Below are positions 42,476-54,047 of a stretch of 64,000 bases of DNA, in pieces. The stretch spans positions 9,823,501 to 9,887,500 of the forward strand of contig NC_085120.1 in the NCBI RefSeq assembly GCF_030269925.1. The letters are read 5' to 3'. The position numbers were made by a program, and so were the translations under genes. Below the pieces are notes generated by a model, which saw only the letters and a list, made by a program, of their open reading frames with translations, was not told the DNA's origin and did no database searches. Source of the DNA: Bombyx mori (lineage: Eukaryota; Arthropoda; Insecta; Lepidoptera; Bombycidae). How positions within the stretch are numbered: the first letter of the stretch is position 1; each line of letters begins with the position of its first letter.

Positions 42476-42592
42476 CGGTAGGCAGCGGCTTGGCTCTGCC
42501 CCTGGCATTGCTGAAGTCCATGGGCGACGGTAACCACTCACCATCAGGTGGGCCGTATGCCCGTCTGCCTACAAAGGCAATAAAAAAAAAAT
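42476..42592 (+). mobile_element. GGCAGCGG-type LINE tail
   Basis: GGTAGGCAGCGGCTTGGCTC to CTACAAAGGCAATAAAAAAA. Confidence 0.82.
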
Positions 42593-42600
42593 AAAAAAAA

Positions 42601-42968
42601 ATACTATGTAGTGATAATCTATGTTTCAATTTTTTTTTCTATATTGTAATAATTGGCAAAGGGATTGAGAGCGTGCAATCCGAATGTAGGATGTGTGTGA
42701 ACGTGTTTTGACAGCGATGCACCGTCATTAGCCGGCTTGGGTGAATGCTTGTATGACGTAATGTATATCTAGTAAATGTGGTCGTTGCCACGCGCTCCGG
42801 TTACCGAGTACTGTTCGCTGTGTCGTAACAATGTGTGTAGTACTTGCGGCTCGCGAGTCTAGTGGTTTGAGATCTTCAATATTACCAGTACCACTTTGAT
42901 TCCCGGCTAGAATTGGAGTATGTATCTTTGGTCTTTTTTTTTTTTTAGTTACCCAAAATTTGAGACTT
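42601..42968. other. No gene; possible decayed tRNA-like SINE
   Basis: GCGAGTCTAGTGGTTTGAG and TTTGATTCCCGGC near 42850-42910 have A- and B-box character. Weak. Confidence 0.3.
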
Positions 42969-43078
42969 TGTTTTTTTTAATTTTATTGTTATAGGTAAAG
43001 AGCATACGGCCTATCTGATGGTTAGTTCTTACTGTCGCTCAGGGACATCAGCAATGTCAGGGACACAGTCGAGTCGTA
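42969..43078 (-). mobile_element. GGCAGCGG-type LINE tail, diverged
   Basis: T run, TTTATTG, GAGCATACGGCCTATCTGAT, GACATCAGCAATGTCAGGGA in reverse of the family end. Confidence 0.65.
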
Positions 43079-43079
43079 A

Positions 43080-43205
43080 GTTTAATAAGTCTTTATTAGA
43101 TTGGCCCTTTATGTATGGATGTAACAGAATCATTAAAGTTTAAAATTCACGAATCGTCGATGACGTCCGATAAACTTGAATTCCAAATACCGATGACTAT
43201 ACAAT
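43080..43205 (+). repeat. AT-rich 300-bp family, diverged first half
   Basis: TAAGTCTTTATTAGATTGGC, ATGTAACAGAATCATTAAAG, CCGATGACTATACAAT. Confidence 0.5.
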
Positions 43206-43550
43206 AATTTTATTTCTTTGGCCTAGTACAGAGATCCTAAACTTGACTAGTTTAACCAAATAAAAAACATTTTTTGTTTAACCAAATAAAAAAACATTTT
43301 TTCTTTAACCAAATAAAAACATTTTTTAGGCTATATATATTCTTTTAATCCCTTTTGCTTTTCTGCCTTCGAAATAAACTAATTTAAAATTAAATAAGGA
43401 AAAAATATATTTATTATTAAGTAGGAATCCTTTTGATCTAAGGTCTTCGCGACTGTCAGAGCTTAATACGTATAAGTAACGTCAGAAATAATATAATGAC
43501 AATAAAAAAATCGCAAGATTAATCCGTAAATAAAGTTTTAATTATGTTCT
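43206..43550. other. No gene; short direct repeat
   Basis: TTTAACCAAATAAAAAACAT-like unit repeats three times at about 43251-43325. Confidence 0.6.
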
Positions 43551-43796
43551 ACTCTGGTGGTAGGACCTCTTGTTAGTCCGCACGGGGCCCCACCACCCTG
43601 CCTATTTCTACCGTGAAGCAGTAATGCGTTTCGATTTGGAGGGTGGGGTAGCCGTTGTAACTATACGGAGATCTTAGAATTTATATCTCAAGGTGGGTGG
43701 CGCATTTACGTTGTATATGTCTTTGGGCTAGAGTTACCACTAAACTCCAGGTGGACTGTGAGCTCGTCTACCCAATTTAGCAAAAAATAAAAAAAA
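43551..43796 (+). mobile_element. Bm1 SINE, 3' two-thirds
   Basis: CTCTGGTGGTAGGACC to TTTAGCAAAAAATAAAAAA. Confidence 0.9.
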
Positions 43797-44027
43797 TTTT
43801 TTTTGCCGGCAACTAAAAATGTTAAATGAATTAAACATTTATTTCTGTTTATGTAAAGTAACAATGTTGCACAAAGGATACACTATCATGATGAAGCGTG
43901 CATTATACTCTTTATCGGCGAGTACGTCAGTGATGCCCCTTTGGTCAGGATATTCAATACCAGAAATTTCCACACTATTAAATCAATGCTCTGTCTGAGT
44001 ATATATGGGTCGTGGTGAGTTTTGTAT

Positions 44028-44669
44028 TGTTATGCGCTGGGGTTCGGGATAAATAAAATTCCACCTTTTTTTTTCTTACGTAACCTGATAGCCTTGAGAG
44101 GCTATTTCAGCGTAACCTTAATTACTAGGTGAGCTCACGGGGCTCAAACCTGACGACGTTGCTAACAAGAACCCTAGCAAGAGCCGTGCTACGCAGAATC
44201 TACCACCGGATCGGAAACGCGACCCTCTGAGAAGATCCGGCGAGAAACTCAGTGGGTTGTGTCTGAGGGTTAATTTACTCGTCGAGCCCTTCGTCGACGA
44301 TGACCGGAAAATTCCATCAAAGTACAACTAAAAACTGTATTCAACTCTTAGAACACTTAAAACACTCAACAAACACTTTAAAACTCTCAATTCGCTTCTT
44401 CCGCTTCGCTTCAGGTGATCGGTTCGCTGTTTCGCTTCGAGTAGTTCCGATTACTTACTGACTGCGTGCCATCCCTCGTCTGCAACGCTTTTATAGTCGA
44501 GACGAAATCCCTAGAATCGTCGAGAATATTCCACAAAAGCCGAGTACTGTGTTTCCGCTATCTAACAATAGATGGTGTTGTAGTTCTCGAACGTTCTAGA
44601 TGCTACTAGATCCTTCGATATTAGTTCGACTATACGGCGATAGATGGCGTTACTCTTATCGGCGTAACA
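44028..44669. mobile_element. Solo LTR with a LINE inserted
   Basis: It starts TGTTATGCGCTGGGGTTCGG and ends TATCGGCGTAACA, with TGTTA/TAACA termini. GTAT flanks on both sides (44024-44027 and 44670-44673) are a 4-bp target-site duplication. Without the LINE at 44064-44307 the LTR is about 390 bp. No gag or pol lies beside it. Confidence 0.8.
44064..44307 (-). mobile_element. Jockey tail inserted in the solo LTR
   Basis: T run, hairpin GATAGCCTTGAGAGGCTAT and 3' UTR to GATGACCGG. The 9-bp duplication AAAATTCCA lies at 44055-44063 and 44308-44316. An internal deletion removes the GCAAGCGACGGGTTCGACG part. Confidence 0.9.
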
Positions 44670-44673
44670 GTAT

Positions 44674-45481
44674 TATTATCACTCCATGTGACCAATAAAT
44701 TCGCCTATTAGATGCAAAGTATAAAAATATTTCTTCTTAATTGGTTCGTAATTCGCGAGCACGTAATGTAATGCTACGGTAGCTGCAGAGGGATCATTCG
44801 AGGCTGTTGACCTAGCGCGTTAGTTGAGTCTAATTGTATTACATTTTGTGCTCTGAAAAAATGATATATAGATTTCGATTTTACTTGGAAACTTTAGCTA
44901 TATATAAATTTAGGAGATTCATGTGGGAACCACCATACGTATTAGTGATTCTCAGATACCCTGTATAATAATAATAATAATAATATTTTATTCAAGCCTC
45001 ATAAAATACAAACACGTACTAGAATTTATAACACTAGTAATTGTAATACTGTTGAGTATACATGGCTTTTTTATGAGGTACACAATAACAATATTCCCTG
45101 ACTTTTATTTATATGCTAGGAAAACCCGTGTTATAAAAGTCAGTGGTTCAGTGCTAGGCCACCAGGTACAGTAAGTCTACCACTAATAATTATATTATAA
45201 CTAATTTTATTATAAATGGAAATAATAATAAAATTAAAATAAAATAATGCGAAATTGGACTTTAGAGTCATTGGAACATGGAAACGGATCGCCTGAATGT
45301 AATGCGGGCGATCGCATTTGTCCGCTAAGAATCTCAACAGAGCTGGTACCAACAAGTACTTAAGAAATTGACAATTTTTACGGCATCATGCCCATTCCTG
45401 TCATGAAGCAATTAAACATTTTAGTTCGAGAAGTGGAACACTCATTACACAATACAACTAAGAACTAATTCTCAATCTATA
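44674..45481. other. No gene; (ATA)n microsatellite
   Basis: An ATA trinucleotide run lies at 44965-44984. No coding signal seen. Confidence 0.5.
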
Positions 45482-45685
45482 TCTATACTAATATTATAAA
45501 GAGGAAAGATTTGTTTGTTTGTTTGTTTCGAATAGGCTCCGAAACTACTGGACCGATTTGAAAAATTCTTTTTCCATTAGAAGCCGACATTGTCCCTGAT
45601 GAACATAGGGTACTTTTTTTATTTTATTTTTTTGGTTTCATGTGTGTTTTAATGTTTCCGAAGCGAAGCGAGGGCGGGTCGCTAG
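45482..45685 (+). mobile_element. Helitron-like element (Lep1), clean complete copy
   Basis: A|TCTATACTAATATTATAAAG ... GGGCGGGTCGCTAG|T, 204 bp, inserted between A and T. Nearly identical to 5192-5407. Confidence 0.85.
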
Positions 45686-46027
45686 TATTTTAATAAAGGG
45701 GACGGCGATCTGAAGTAAAGCCTCGATAAAAGTTTAATGCCAACCAGTCTCCACCAAAAAAAAAGGCTAATAATGTTTTAAAGGCTTCGAATATGCAATT
45801 GATTCGATCGTTTCGAATAAGCAGCCTTGCCAACATCCCTTCTCAGGCTGCCAATCTCCGGAACCTCTCACTCTGCAACCTTTGAGTAAGGCGCTCTCCA
45901 CACTTGTGAAATTGAAAACGTCTAAAGTGTTATTAAAATTTGAAGCCTCCATCTCATTCGGCTTCGTTTCAAACTTAAATTTTATTTATTAAGTGAGATA
46001 TGGGTTTTCTTTTAGACGACGTTTGTG
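45686..46027. other. No supported gene
   Basis: A 61-codon minus-strand frame at 45767-45952 is Cys/Trp-containing but unrecognised. Confidence 0.4.
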
Positions 46028-46277
46028 AAGGTGAGCTCACGGGGCTCGAACCGGAGCGTTGCTCACATTGGCTCTAGCAAGAACAGTGCTTCGCAGAATC
46101 TACCACCGGATCGGAAACGCGACCTACTGAAAAGATCCGGCGAAAAACCCAGTGGGCTGTGTCTATGGGTTAATTCACTCGCCGAACCCTTCGTCGCAAG
46201 CGACGGGTTCGACGAGAACGATGACCGGTGCTTAAGGTACGTAAAAGCACCGTTAATGGATCGGGAGGATCCGTAAT
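46028..46277 (-). mobile_element. Jockey tail, lacking the terminal hairpin and poly-T
   Basis: GTGAGCTCACGGGGCTCGAA to TTAATGGATCGGGAGGATCC. Confidence 0.82.
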
Positions 46278-47805
46278 GACGTGTAAATCTGTCGAACTGT
46301 GCTAGGTAAGGCAATGCACGGCTGGTTCTATAATTGAGAAATATTGTTTAAACGTTCTTAAGTTGAAGTCAGTGTGTCAGCCGCCTTATGTGGCGCAACC
46401 ATATTGTCTGGGCCACCTGGCTAACAGCTTAATCGGTGCGACCTAGATATATTGGTATTGTTTTATCAATTTGGCATTTGTTAATTCAATGTAAATTTGT
46501 ATATAATGACGGAAAGCTGTGTCGTTTTATTCTCGAAGGTTTTACAAAAGGATTAACGCCTTTGTTATTTGATGTGTATAATTTTAATGAGTGAGTAATT
46601 ATGGACGTGAATATCTCATTGATTTATTTTAGGGCGTAAAGGAGAAACGTAAATGGCGAATTTCGTCTTGAATCTCTTTGAAGAAATTTGTATTTGATTG
46701 AATCTAAAACATAACTCGGAGGCTGGCTTCTATTCATTTGTTTAAAGCTTAAATAGTGTTTAAATCACTGAAGTATGTACTATATTGGTCTATGGTTTAA
46801 ATAGAATGTCGTATTTACTTTTAACTGTCAATCATATCAGAAATTCGAGTGGATCTGTCCTTCTCCGTATATATGTTATTCGAGTATGTCTTTTATAAAT
46901 CTAAATAATAGTATTATAAATGTAAAAGTTATTTAATCACGTAAAAATGGCCGAACAGATTTGAATGAGGTTTTCGTACAGTTTATCCGGATTACCCAGG
47001 CAATGCTGGGTGTTTATGATATAATAAATAGGACGGCTTTGGCTGGTTCATGATTTTAATCGTGGTGGCGTTCCGTTTTTTCTTAACAATAATTTCATAT
47101 TTCCTTATTTTTAGATTTACCAATCTTGCGACTTTTTGTTCGCTGCGTGATTCCCGCGACAAGGAGATTTTTTGTTTTCCGGGATAACACATAGCCTATG
47201 CCTAGCCGTGACCTAGACCTGTCGTATGTTGTTGTCTATGTTTTCAGACAAATTCAAAGTTTATAAACTCTTTAGAAGGAGATGTAGTTAGGTGAAGTGT
47301 ATATCTACTTCGGATAGGGAATGTAAAACTCGGAGTAATGTATCTGTGATGCTCAGAATATCTTTAGGATCTCTGGATTAATTTTATGAAACGTTCCTCG
47401 GAGACTGTAATGAACTGATTCATAGTAACAGCGTGTGCTGGACGTATGTAACTATGAATAATTATATGAGTGCGAAGATGATGAGCGTAATGTTTATTTT
47501 TGTGTCCTAATTAAACATTATTAGAAGTTGTCGGTGACTAATTACAATCAATAGTTGTCTACTTTCGATAAGAGAAAGTTCTCTACGATCGAAAAATATT
47601 TTTAGACACTGACAGAATTTTACGTTTTGTGACATGTCCCCCACTGAATTTATTGTATAATGTTTGATCTGCATTTCTAACCGGAATGCACGACTGCATA
47701 GGTAGATTGATGGAATGCGTATGCTATAAAATTTAAGTTCCGAAGATTTCATTTTTATTTTTTGATCACGATTTTTAATCAGACTCGAGTCTCGCGTATT
47801 TCTTC
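46278..47805. other. Long gap with no supported gene
   Basis: 46900-47220 (ACGTAAAAATGGCCGAACAG, GATAACACATAGCCTATGCC) has Helitron-like internal wording but no ends. Otherwise unique AT-rich DNA. Confidence 0.4.
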
Positions 47806-48100
47806 ACAGGTCATTTCGGATCCTCCCGATCCACTATCGGTGCTTTTAGGATCCTCGGTGCTTGAGGTCACTGTTCCCGTCAAATCTGTTGCTTGTGACG
47901 AAGGGTTCGGCGAACAAATTAACCCTCAGACACAGTTTCTCGCCGGATCTTCCCAGTGGGTCCCATTTCCGACCCGGTGGTAGTTTCTGCGAAGCACCGC
48001 ACTTGCTAGGACTAGTGTTAGCAACGTCCCAGGTTAGAGCTCCGTGAGCTCACTTCCTCGTTTGGCGAATCTAGTATGACCCTTCAAGGTCACTAGAAAT
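47806..48100 (+). mobile_element. Jockey tail, diverged
   Basis: GGATCCTCCCGATCCACTAT, TTTCTCGCCGGATCTTCCCA, AGCTCCGTGAGCTCAC; terminal stem altered to GACCCTTCAAGGTCACTAG. Confidence 0.78.
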
Positions 48101-48104
48101 GGTA

Positions 48105-48360
48105 TTTCTATTTTTTAGTTGGGTTTTCTATAAAAGCGTATTTTGTTAGTTTTTTAAACTATATATTATTTAATTTTCATTTTTTAGTTGAATTTAAGTT
48201 TTTTAAATTTTTTTAAATATTGAATTGTCATCCGTCCTTAATAAGTATACCAAACTTGGGTTAATCCGACGTTTTGAACGGGGTCAACAAAATCATGTTC
48301 AGAGAGATCCGTTACAAACATACATACGTCTGAAGCTAATAAAAGCGTATTAAAAAAGTA
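48105..48360 (-). repeat. AT-rich 300-bp repeat family
   Basis: CTATTTTTTAGTTGGGTTTT, AAACTTGGGTTAATCCGACG and GTCTGAAGCTAATAAAAGCG are the reverse of 33675-33970. Confidence 0.7.
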
Positions 48361-48515
48361 TAAAAGCATTATCTATTTTAATTGAAGGTTCAATATTAAC
48401 GAAGACCGTCTTAGTCTCTAATCTTTAAATGATTCAAACAAGGTACGTTTAAATACAGACAAACGAATTTAATCAGTGCGACCGTGCAGTGTTTGTTTAA
48501 GCACGCGATGAAGAT

Positions 48516-48620
48516 ACAGTGCGTTTCCAGAGATCTTTTTTGCCACGTACCATCCGGCTATGGAATGAGCTCCCCTCATAGGCCGTATGCTCTTCTGCCT
48601 ACAAAGGCAAAAAAAAAAAA
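48516..48620 (+). mobile_element. GGCAGCGG-family LINE with internal deletion
   Basis: GCGTTTCCAGAGATCTTTTT and CCATCCGGCTATGGAATGAG (as 32092 onward) jump to GGCCGTATGCTCTTCTGCC and an A run. Confidence 0.75.
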
Positions 48621-48624
48621 AACT

Positions 48625-48850
48625 TTTCATTTTCTTGTCCTTATCCCTATTCCCATATTATGTGGAATTGGCCAATATATGTTCAATTCATGCTAATAAA
48701 CTCATGTCAAATCGCACAAAGATTTGGCATGAGTTTTACGACCCCCACCTAATGTAATATTTCTTCAGTTACATCTTCATTTGTCTACTGCCACTACAAC
48801 AACGTGCCATAGAGAGGGAATTTCTTTGTTTCTTCTTGTGATGTTTAATT
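48625..48850 (-). mobile_element. RTE-clade LINE 3' end, decayed
   Basis: TCTTGTCCTTATCCCTATTC and CATATTATGTGGAATTGGCC parallel 24952-25180. Confidence 0.45.
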
Positions 48851-48895
48851 TACGTAATAAAATTTGGTTTTATAGCTTGCATTTCTTTCATTTTA

Positions 48896-49335
48896 TCTAT
48901 ACTAATATTATAAAGAGGAAATGTTTTGTTTGTATTGAATAGGTTTCGAAACTACTGAACCGATTTGAAAAATTCTTTCACTGTTTGGAAGCTACACTAT
49001 TCCCAAGTGACATAGGCTATAATCTTTTTTGAATAAAATTAGAGATCCTCACTAAAACTCCAATAATGTAACCCAAGATCTAAAAAAAAATACCTAAAAT
49101 ATTCTTTACATCGCGTGCCATGTGAAAACTATTTATATGATATAATAAAATAATGTAGGTACTACGACTTTGTTGGACACATTATTATTTACAAAAAGTG
49201 TCGCGACAGCATAATATGACTAAATATTATAGTTATGCCGCAATAAGTGTTCTTTTATTTAAAAAAAATAAAACAACGTCAAATATCGTTGAGATTTTTG
49301 TTAAATACCCGAGCGGAGCCGGAGCGGGACGCTTG
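48896..49335 (+). mobile_element. Helitron-like element, longer subfamily
   Basis: A|TCTATACTAATATTATAAAG to GCGGGACGCTTG|T, 440 bp. Confidence 0.8.
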
Positions 49336-49882
49336 TTATTTGATACATTTACACAAACATTTTGATTTTTAAGTACCAAAATATATTAAAAGAATCATCG
49401 CATTTCATTTCTAGTTCTTCTGTATTTTCACGATCACCAAAACAATATTGGAGTTTGGTAATTACGTATTCGAAAACCATATTAACTTATTCTAGAAACA
49501 CAAAAGCTTAGGTTCAAGCTTCATAAGCTCGATTTGTTTCGTAGAAGCAGGCAACTCTCTCAATCGCGTTCCAGTATATTTTTCTTTGAATTGGTACACG
49601 TGATCCCGTCGCCACCGAAACAGGTCGGTACTAACCCGTATTGAGCTTACAATTTCTTTTACTTATTTAATATTTGGGGCGGTATTTCGCGCTGTTGTCT
49701 AAATTCACGTGCCACGTTGTTTGGCTTCACGGTCTATGACTGCGGTAGCCATTTAAAATTGGATGAATGAGATTTACGTTATTGCTTACCTTAACTATAG
49801 GACGAATTAGATGATTATTAAAAAATTAAAGAGCACTATCTATAGTACTATAGTACATTGTAGTGTATAGTAGATTGATCTA
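49336..49882. other. No gene seen
   Basis: AT-rich unique-looking sequence; short CTATAGTA direct repeats near 49840. Confidence 0.45.
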
Positions 49883-50119
49883 TAGGTCCTCTTGTGAGTC
49901 CGCACGGGTAGGTACCACCGACCTGCCTATCTCTGCCGTGAAGCAGTAATGCGTTTCGATTTGTAGGGTGGGGCAGCCGTTGTAACTATACTGAGACCTT
50001 AGAACTTATATCTCAAGGTGGGTGGCGCATTTACGTTGTAGATGTCTATGGACTCCAGTAACACCACTTAACACCAGGTGGGCTGTGAGCTCGTCCACCC
50101 ATCCAAGCAATAGAAAAAA
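49883..50119 (+). mobile_element. Bm1 SINE, 3' part
   Basis: ATAGGTCCTCTTGTGAGTCC to CCAAGCAATAGAAAAAA. An ACC insertion lies in AACACCACTTAACACC. Confidence 0.9.
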
Positions 50120-50763
50120 CATAAATAGCTAAAGCTGTAAATCAATACGTAATTCCTCATACCTCGACGTAACTTTCGTGTTCATTACAAACATTAAATA
50201 TCAACAAACATAATAATTTATCACATGCGAAGTTGAAAGTTTACGAACTCGCCGAGTTTTCGCCTCGTGTTCGAGTAAATAAAGGCTTTGGTAAATACTA
50301 AGCTGATGGCGTACTTTTGTTAAGTTGGCTCGATAACTTTTGCGTAGCCGAGTGCAGGCCCGGAGTGAGACTGTAATGTGGGGCAGAAATGGTAATGGTC
50401 TTATAAATATACCTTTTTTTTATTGCTTAGATGAGTGGACGAGCTCAACAATCAGTTTTTTTTAAATGTCATTAGGTACCTACCTATAATTGTTATATTT
50501 TAAACATCTATAGTTTCAACTATATGATGTATTGAAAATAGAACAGTCTCACAAGTTTCCGCGCAATGTTTTCCTTAATGTTTAGAACACTCGGTATTCA
50601 GTATAGGTAGATACTATAGGAACATAATCGTCGAAAACTCGTTGGTATGTACAAAGCACGACTAAAATTCGAACCCCGTACCCGAAATCAGCTATTCAGC
50701 ACACTAACTATTCACTAGACAATCGAGGCAATTTCATTAATTCAGGATTTTTTTTTAAAACAG
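50120..50763. other. No gene; tiny Bm1 tail scrap
   Basis: TTTTTTTATTGCTTAGATGA at 50416-50450 is a Bm1 tail (-). Nothing else seen. Confidence 0.5.
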
Positions 50764-50995
50764 TCACTCCACGTTAACGGTCCCGTTATAAGTTCGTAAA
50801 GAACTTGTGTTACAGGTACCAGATAACGGAAATAAATGTATGATTTTTATTATACACATACATATATTTTAATATACATCCATAACCCTGGAAAAGACAT
50901 TTATATTTATCATACAAATATCTTCCCTTGGCGGGATTCGAACCCGCGACCCCCTTATGTAGTGACCATGTCACTTACCACTACACCAGACGGCC
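50764..50995 (-). mobile_element. tRNA-derived SINE (family B)
   Basis: Reverse copy of 25480-25715: body with CCCTGGAAAAGACATTTAT, then GGCGGGATTCGAACCCGCGA (B box) and the head ending CACCAGACGGCC. Confidence 0.78.
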
Positions 50996-51689
50996 ACTGT
51001 TTTTATTTCATCAAAAACTGACAAAACAGTAAACGTCAATTGACTTCGTCTAATAAAAAATACGACTATAATTAAAGCCTATCATAATATCTTCCCTTGT
51101 GTATATTTAATATTTCTATCCAGGTAGGTAATCCAGTGTATTTTGAGCGGGGGTGGCTCTATATTCTATTTTATGATGCTGGTCTATGAAACGATCAGCA
51201 TTCAATAGTGTAAATATACCCTGATGATCCTTTCTGATGCGAAGCGGTCGTGCGCCTGTACTTAAAAGAAAATACAGTAATTATAAAAATTTAATTGAGA
51301 CTACGACGATATGGCTTATATTGGTAGCATTGATATTGTATTGTCGGCGCTAACCACCAGTTAAGGCCATATGTGTCGTGATCTGAAGACGTAACGCTTT
51401 CAACTGTACTTTCAAATTGAATATATATTTTTTAAGATATGTAATGTAAGACGCGTATACAGTTCGCAGTTCGTTCTGACCGTACGCGAGTTTCAGTATC
51501 GAAAAAACTTTGAAGCAATTGCCAAAAAAGACCTCTTACTTAAATCTGAGTACGGCCCTGCTCAGAAACTCCATAACCCAATGCATCCTTTCGAAAAAAG
51601 CGAGTTTGACACGAACGTGTGTTGAGGAATTCGTAACATCCTTTTGAGTTTCGCAATATCGGTTCATGATTTACCAAACTATATTATGT
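50996..51689. other. No gene seen
   Basis: No recognisable coding signal or repeat. Confidence 0.45.
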
Positions 51690-51995
51690 TAGAGGAAGTC
51701 TGAAAGTGGCACCTGCGACAGAGAAGCTGAGAAGTGCGCGTTCGGGATGCTATGGACATGTGATGAGACGAGATGAAAATGAGGTTGGTAAGAAAATGTT
51801 AACTATGAATGTGGAAGGATATAGAGGAAGAGATAGACCTAAGAAGAAATGGATGGATTGCGTGAAAGACGATATGGGTAACAGGGGAGTGAGCGAAGAA
51901 ATGGTATATGATAGAAGAGTATGGAAGGAGAAAACATGTTGCGCCGACCCCAGGTAACTGGGAGAAGGGCAGGATAATGATGATGATGATTTACC
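51690..51995 (+). mobile_element. RTE-clade LINE, 5'-truncated, with (GAT)n tail
   Basis: The element comprises the last 84 codons of the ORF (to 51957) and a short 3' end ending ATGATGATGATGAT. RTE elements end in short microsatellites rather than long poly-A. Confidence 0.8.
51706..51957 (+). CDS. RTE-clade reverse transcriptase, C-terminal part (partial)
   Basis: The open frame reads KLRSARSGCYGHVMRRDENE, then EGYRGRDRPKKKWMDCVKDD and VWKEKTCCADPR before the stop. GHVMRR, the GR.RPKK.WMDCVK.DM block and the W...ADPR end are the classical C-terminus of RTE-clade reverse transcriptases. The endonuclease and catalytic YADD parts are missing, so it is inert. The frame has no stop or shift in 84 codons, so this copy is younger than the other RTE remnants here. 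Its last 60 bases also match the stub at 20292-20382. Confidence 0.8.
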   Translation: MAPATEKLRSARSGCYGHVMRRDENEVGKKMLTMNVEGYRGRDRPKKKWMDCVKDDMGNRGVSEEMVYDRRVWKEKTCCADPR

Positions 51996-52938
51996 AAACT
52001 AAATGAAAACTTTCCAACACAACCGTTAACATTTCCGAGAGTGTATGAGGCGGGTTGGGGATCCCGCCACAGGTTTTGGGTCATCGAGGCGTGCAATAAA
52101 GACATGTGACGTCATCACCGGAAACTATATATCGCACCTTTAGAATTGAAGAGGCTTAATCCAAAATTCCTGTTTTTTGTTAAACGCAAAAAAATGTAAT
52201 TGAAGAATTTTGATTTTAATACTTTAAGCCTTAAAGCGCGTACTTGTTATACGGAATTGAAAAAAGATCTATTTAAAAAATATATTTTAATAATGAAATA
52301 AGCATAATATAAAGATTTACGACGACAATGAGGCAACCGTGCCGTGTGGAATTAGGAGTAGGACTATAGGACTGACTGGATAGGAGGGGATTGTTCTTTA
52401 ATAAAGGATCACGAGTGCTGATGCTAATCGGGAAAAGTGACGATGGAAGTAAAACTAGGAACCAGAGGGTTTTATAACAGTACCTTGAAATTTAAGAGGT
52501 ACCTATGCGCTTGATTTAAAAGAAACTCAGAGTGTACCTACCCGTGGGACTCACAAGACGTCCTGCCACCAGTAAGACACAGACATATTGTCTAAATTAA
52601 AATTCAGCGTAAGAAAGTTGTTTGTATTAAAAGTTATTAGTGACAAGTTCGTGAATAGAAAACAGTCTAATACTCTAGATGGAGAGACGATTTCACAACA
52701 TATCTGACATTAACACATTGAACGCCAAATGAAAAATCGAGTATTTTCATTTAGGCCAACGTGATCACTTCCTACAAGCCACAGATTGCAGCTATCAAAC
52801 AAAACGCGTATGGAAATGAGCCGCGTGGCCCTTTAGATGAACCAAACGGCGTGGTTTAAAAATCTAATAGAAACTTGTAGTTTTTATCATCGGTTTTAAA
52901 ATTTAAATTTAATTAATATTTTAAAACTAGCTTTAAAA
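51996..52938. other. No gene; small Bm1 scrap
   Basis: 52535-52577 is a Bm1 middle fragment (-): CCGTGGGACTCACAAGACGT, CCTGCCACCAGTAAG. The rest is unassigned. Confidence 0.45.
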
Positions 52939-53218
52939 CTAGCAGACTTCGTGGCGCCTCAATCAATAAAAGACCTAAACTTTTGTATAAATTAATAAAC
53001 TTAAAACAAACAAAAGGAATCCGTCCGACGGAGGACACATCAAAGGAAAAACAAAATTGTTATTTTTATTTAATTCCAGGAATTTTCATATTTATCTACC
53101 TTTTAAACCTTCTCTGGACTTCCACAAATAATTCAAGACCAAAATTAGCCAAATCGGTCCAGCCGTTCTCGAGTTTTAGCGAGACTAACGAACAGCAATT
53201 CATTTTTATATAAATAGA
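52939..53218 (-). mobile_element. Helitron-like element, second family
   Basis: CTAGCAGACTTCGTGGCGCC at the left; CGGTCCAGCCGTTCTCGAG and AGACTAACGAACAGCAATTC; ends ATAAATAGA. Opposite to 40248-40536. Confidence 0.72.
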
Positions 53219-53389
53219 TATCATAAAAACTAGACGATAAAAGTCGCTAATTTTTATCTTCCGTCCAAATTATCGCATTTTATAAATTTTCGAATTAAAA
53301 TCTCGACTTGGTAAAAATTACTGATTTCCTGATTTCGGCTTGGCCCGAATGGTATTGTACGCTATGTTAGGCTAGGCCCGCCGATGGGT

Positions 53390-53589
53390 ACTCTGACCGG
53401 GTTTTGACCCCGGACGGAGATCGGGCGTCGGGTGTAAGAGTGCAGGGGAGTCGTTTAGTGGGTGGGCCCTAATATCCTTGGGCCCGCGGTCTGCTCACAA
53501 CACCTGCAGATCGTTGAGTTTCACATGCCTCGCGCGCCCCCTAGGCGCGGGGACCTCGTAGAAGGTTCGGCCCCCGGCCCAAAAAAAAA
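53390..53589 (+). mobile_element. Short LINE 3' end with 15-bp target-site duplication
   Basis: GC-rich: ACCCCGGACGGAGATCGGGC, GGGCCCGCGGTCTGCTCAC, CGCGCGCCCCCTAGGCGCGG, then nine A. GGCCCGCCGATGGGT lies on both sides (53375-53389 and 53590-53604). Only the 3' UTR remains; it resembles R1-group tails, but the clade is not provable here. Confidence 0.82.
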
Positions 53590-53604
53590 GGCCCGCCGAT
53601 GGGT

Positions 53605-54047
53605 CGTGAAGCGTTCAACGTGTTAAAAGGTTATGGGCCCCCCATAGATAAGTTCCTCTTTAAAGAACCGTATTAATTATTGCCAGTTTCATTGATTAAT
53701 GACGGTCTTTCGATCAGACGAATTCGAACGACGAACCTTAGATTAATAATCACTAATATAAACGCTTTCCCTTTCAAAGAAACGAATAAGATTATTCTCG
53801 ATCAAAAGGATTCTGACAGCATTTTAAGGCGAACGATTTTTACGACCGTCGTTATATGTGTTACGCGAATTTAGTACATAACTGTTTCGCATAAAGACTA
53901 AAACTGTTTGCTGAGTTAAGTTTGAACCGAGGTTCAGGTTAACCGCATCCGCGAAATATCGTGAAAGTGTTTTCGTTGACGTAACTGTTTGAAAAAAAAC
54001 TAGAAAGGAGATTTTGAATTAGTTTAATTTTGATTTAGTCTTTTGAA
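53605..54047. other. No supported gene
   Basis: A 64-codon frame at 53680-53874 lacks any recognised feature. Confidence 0.4.

Noticed and set aside
44028..44669. A full LTR retrotransposon
   Set aside because: Only one LTR is present with direct 4-bp flanks; no internal coding region or second LTR lies nearby.
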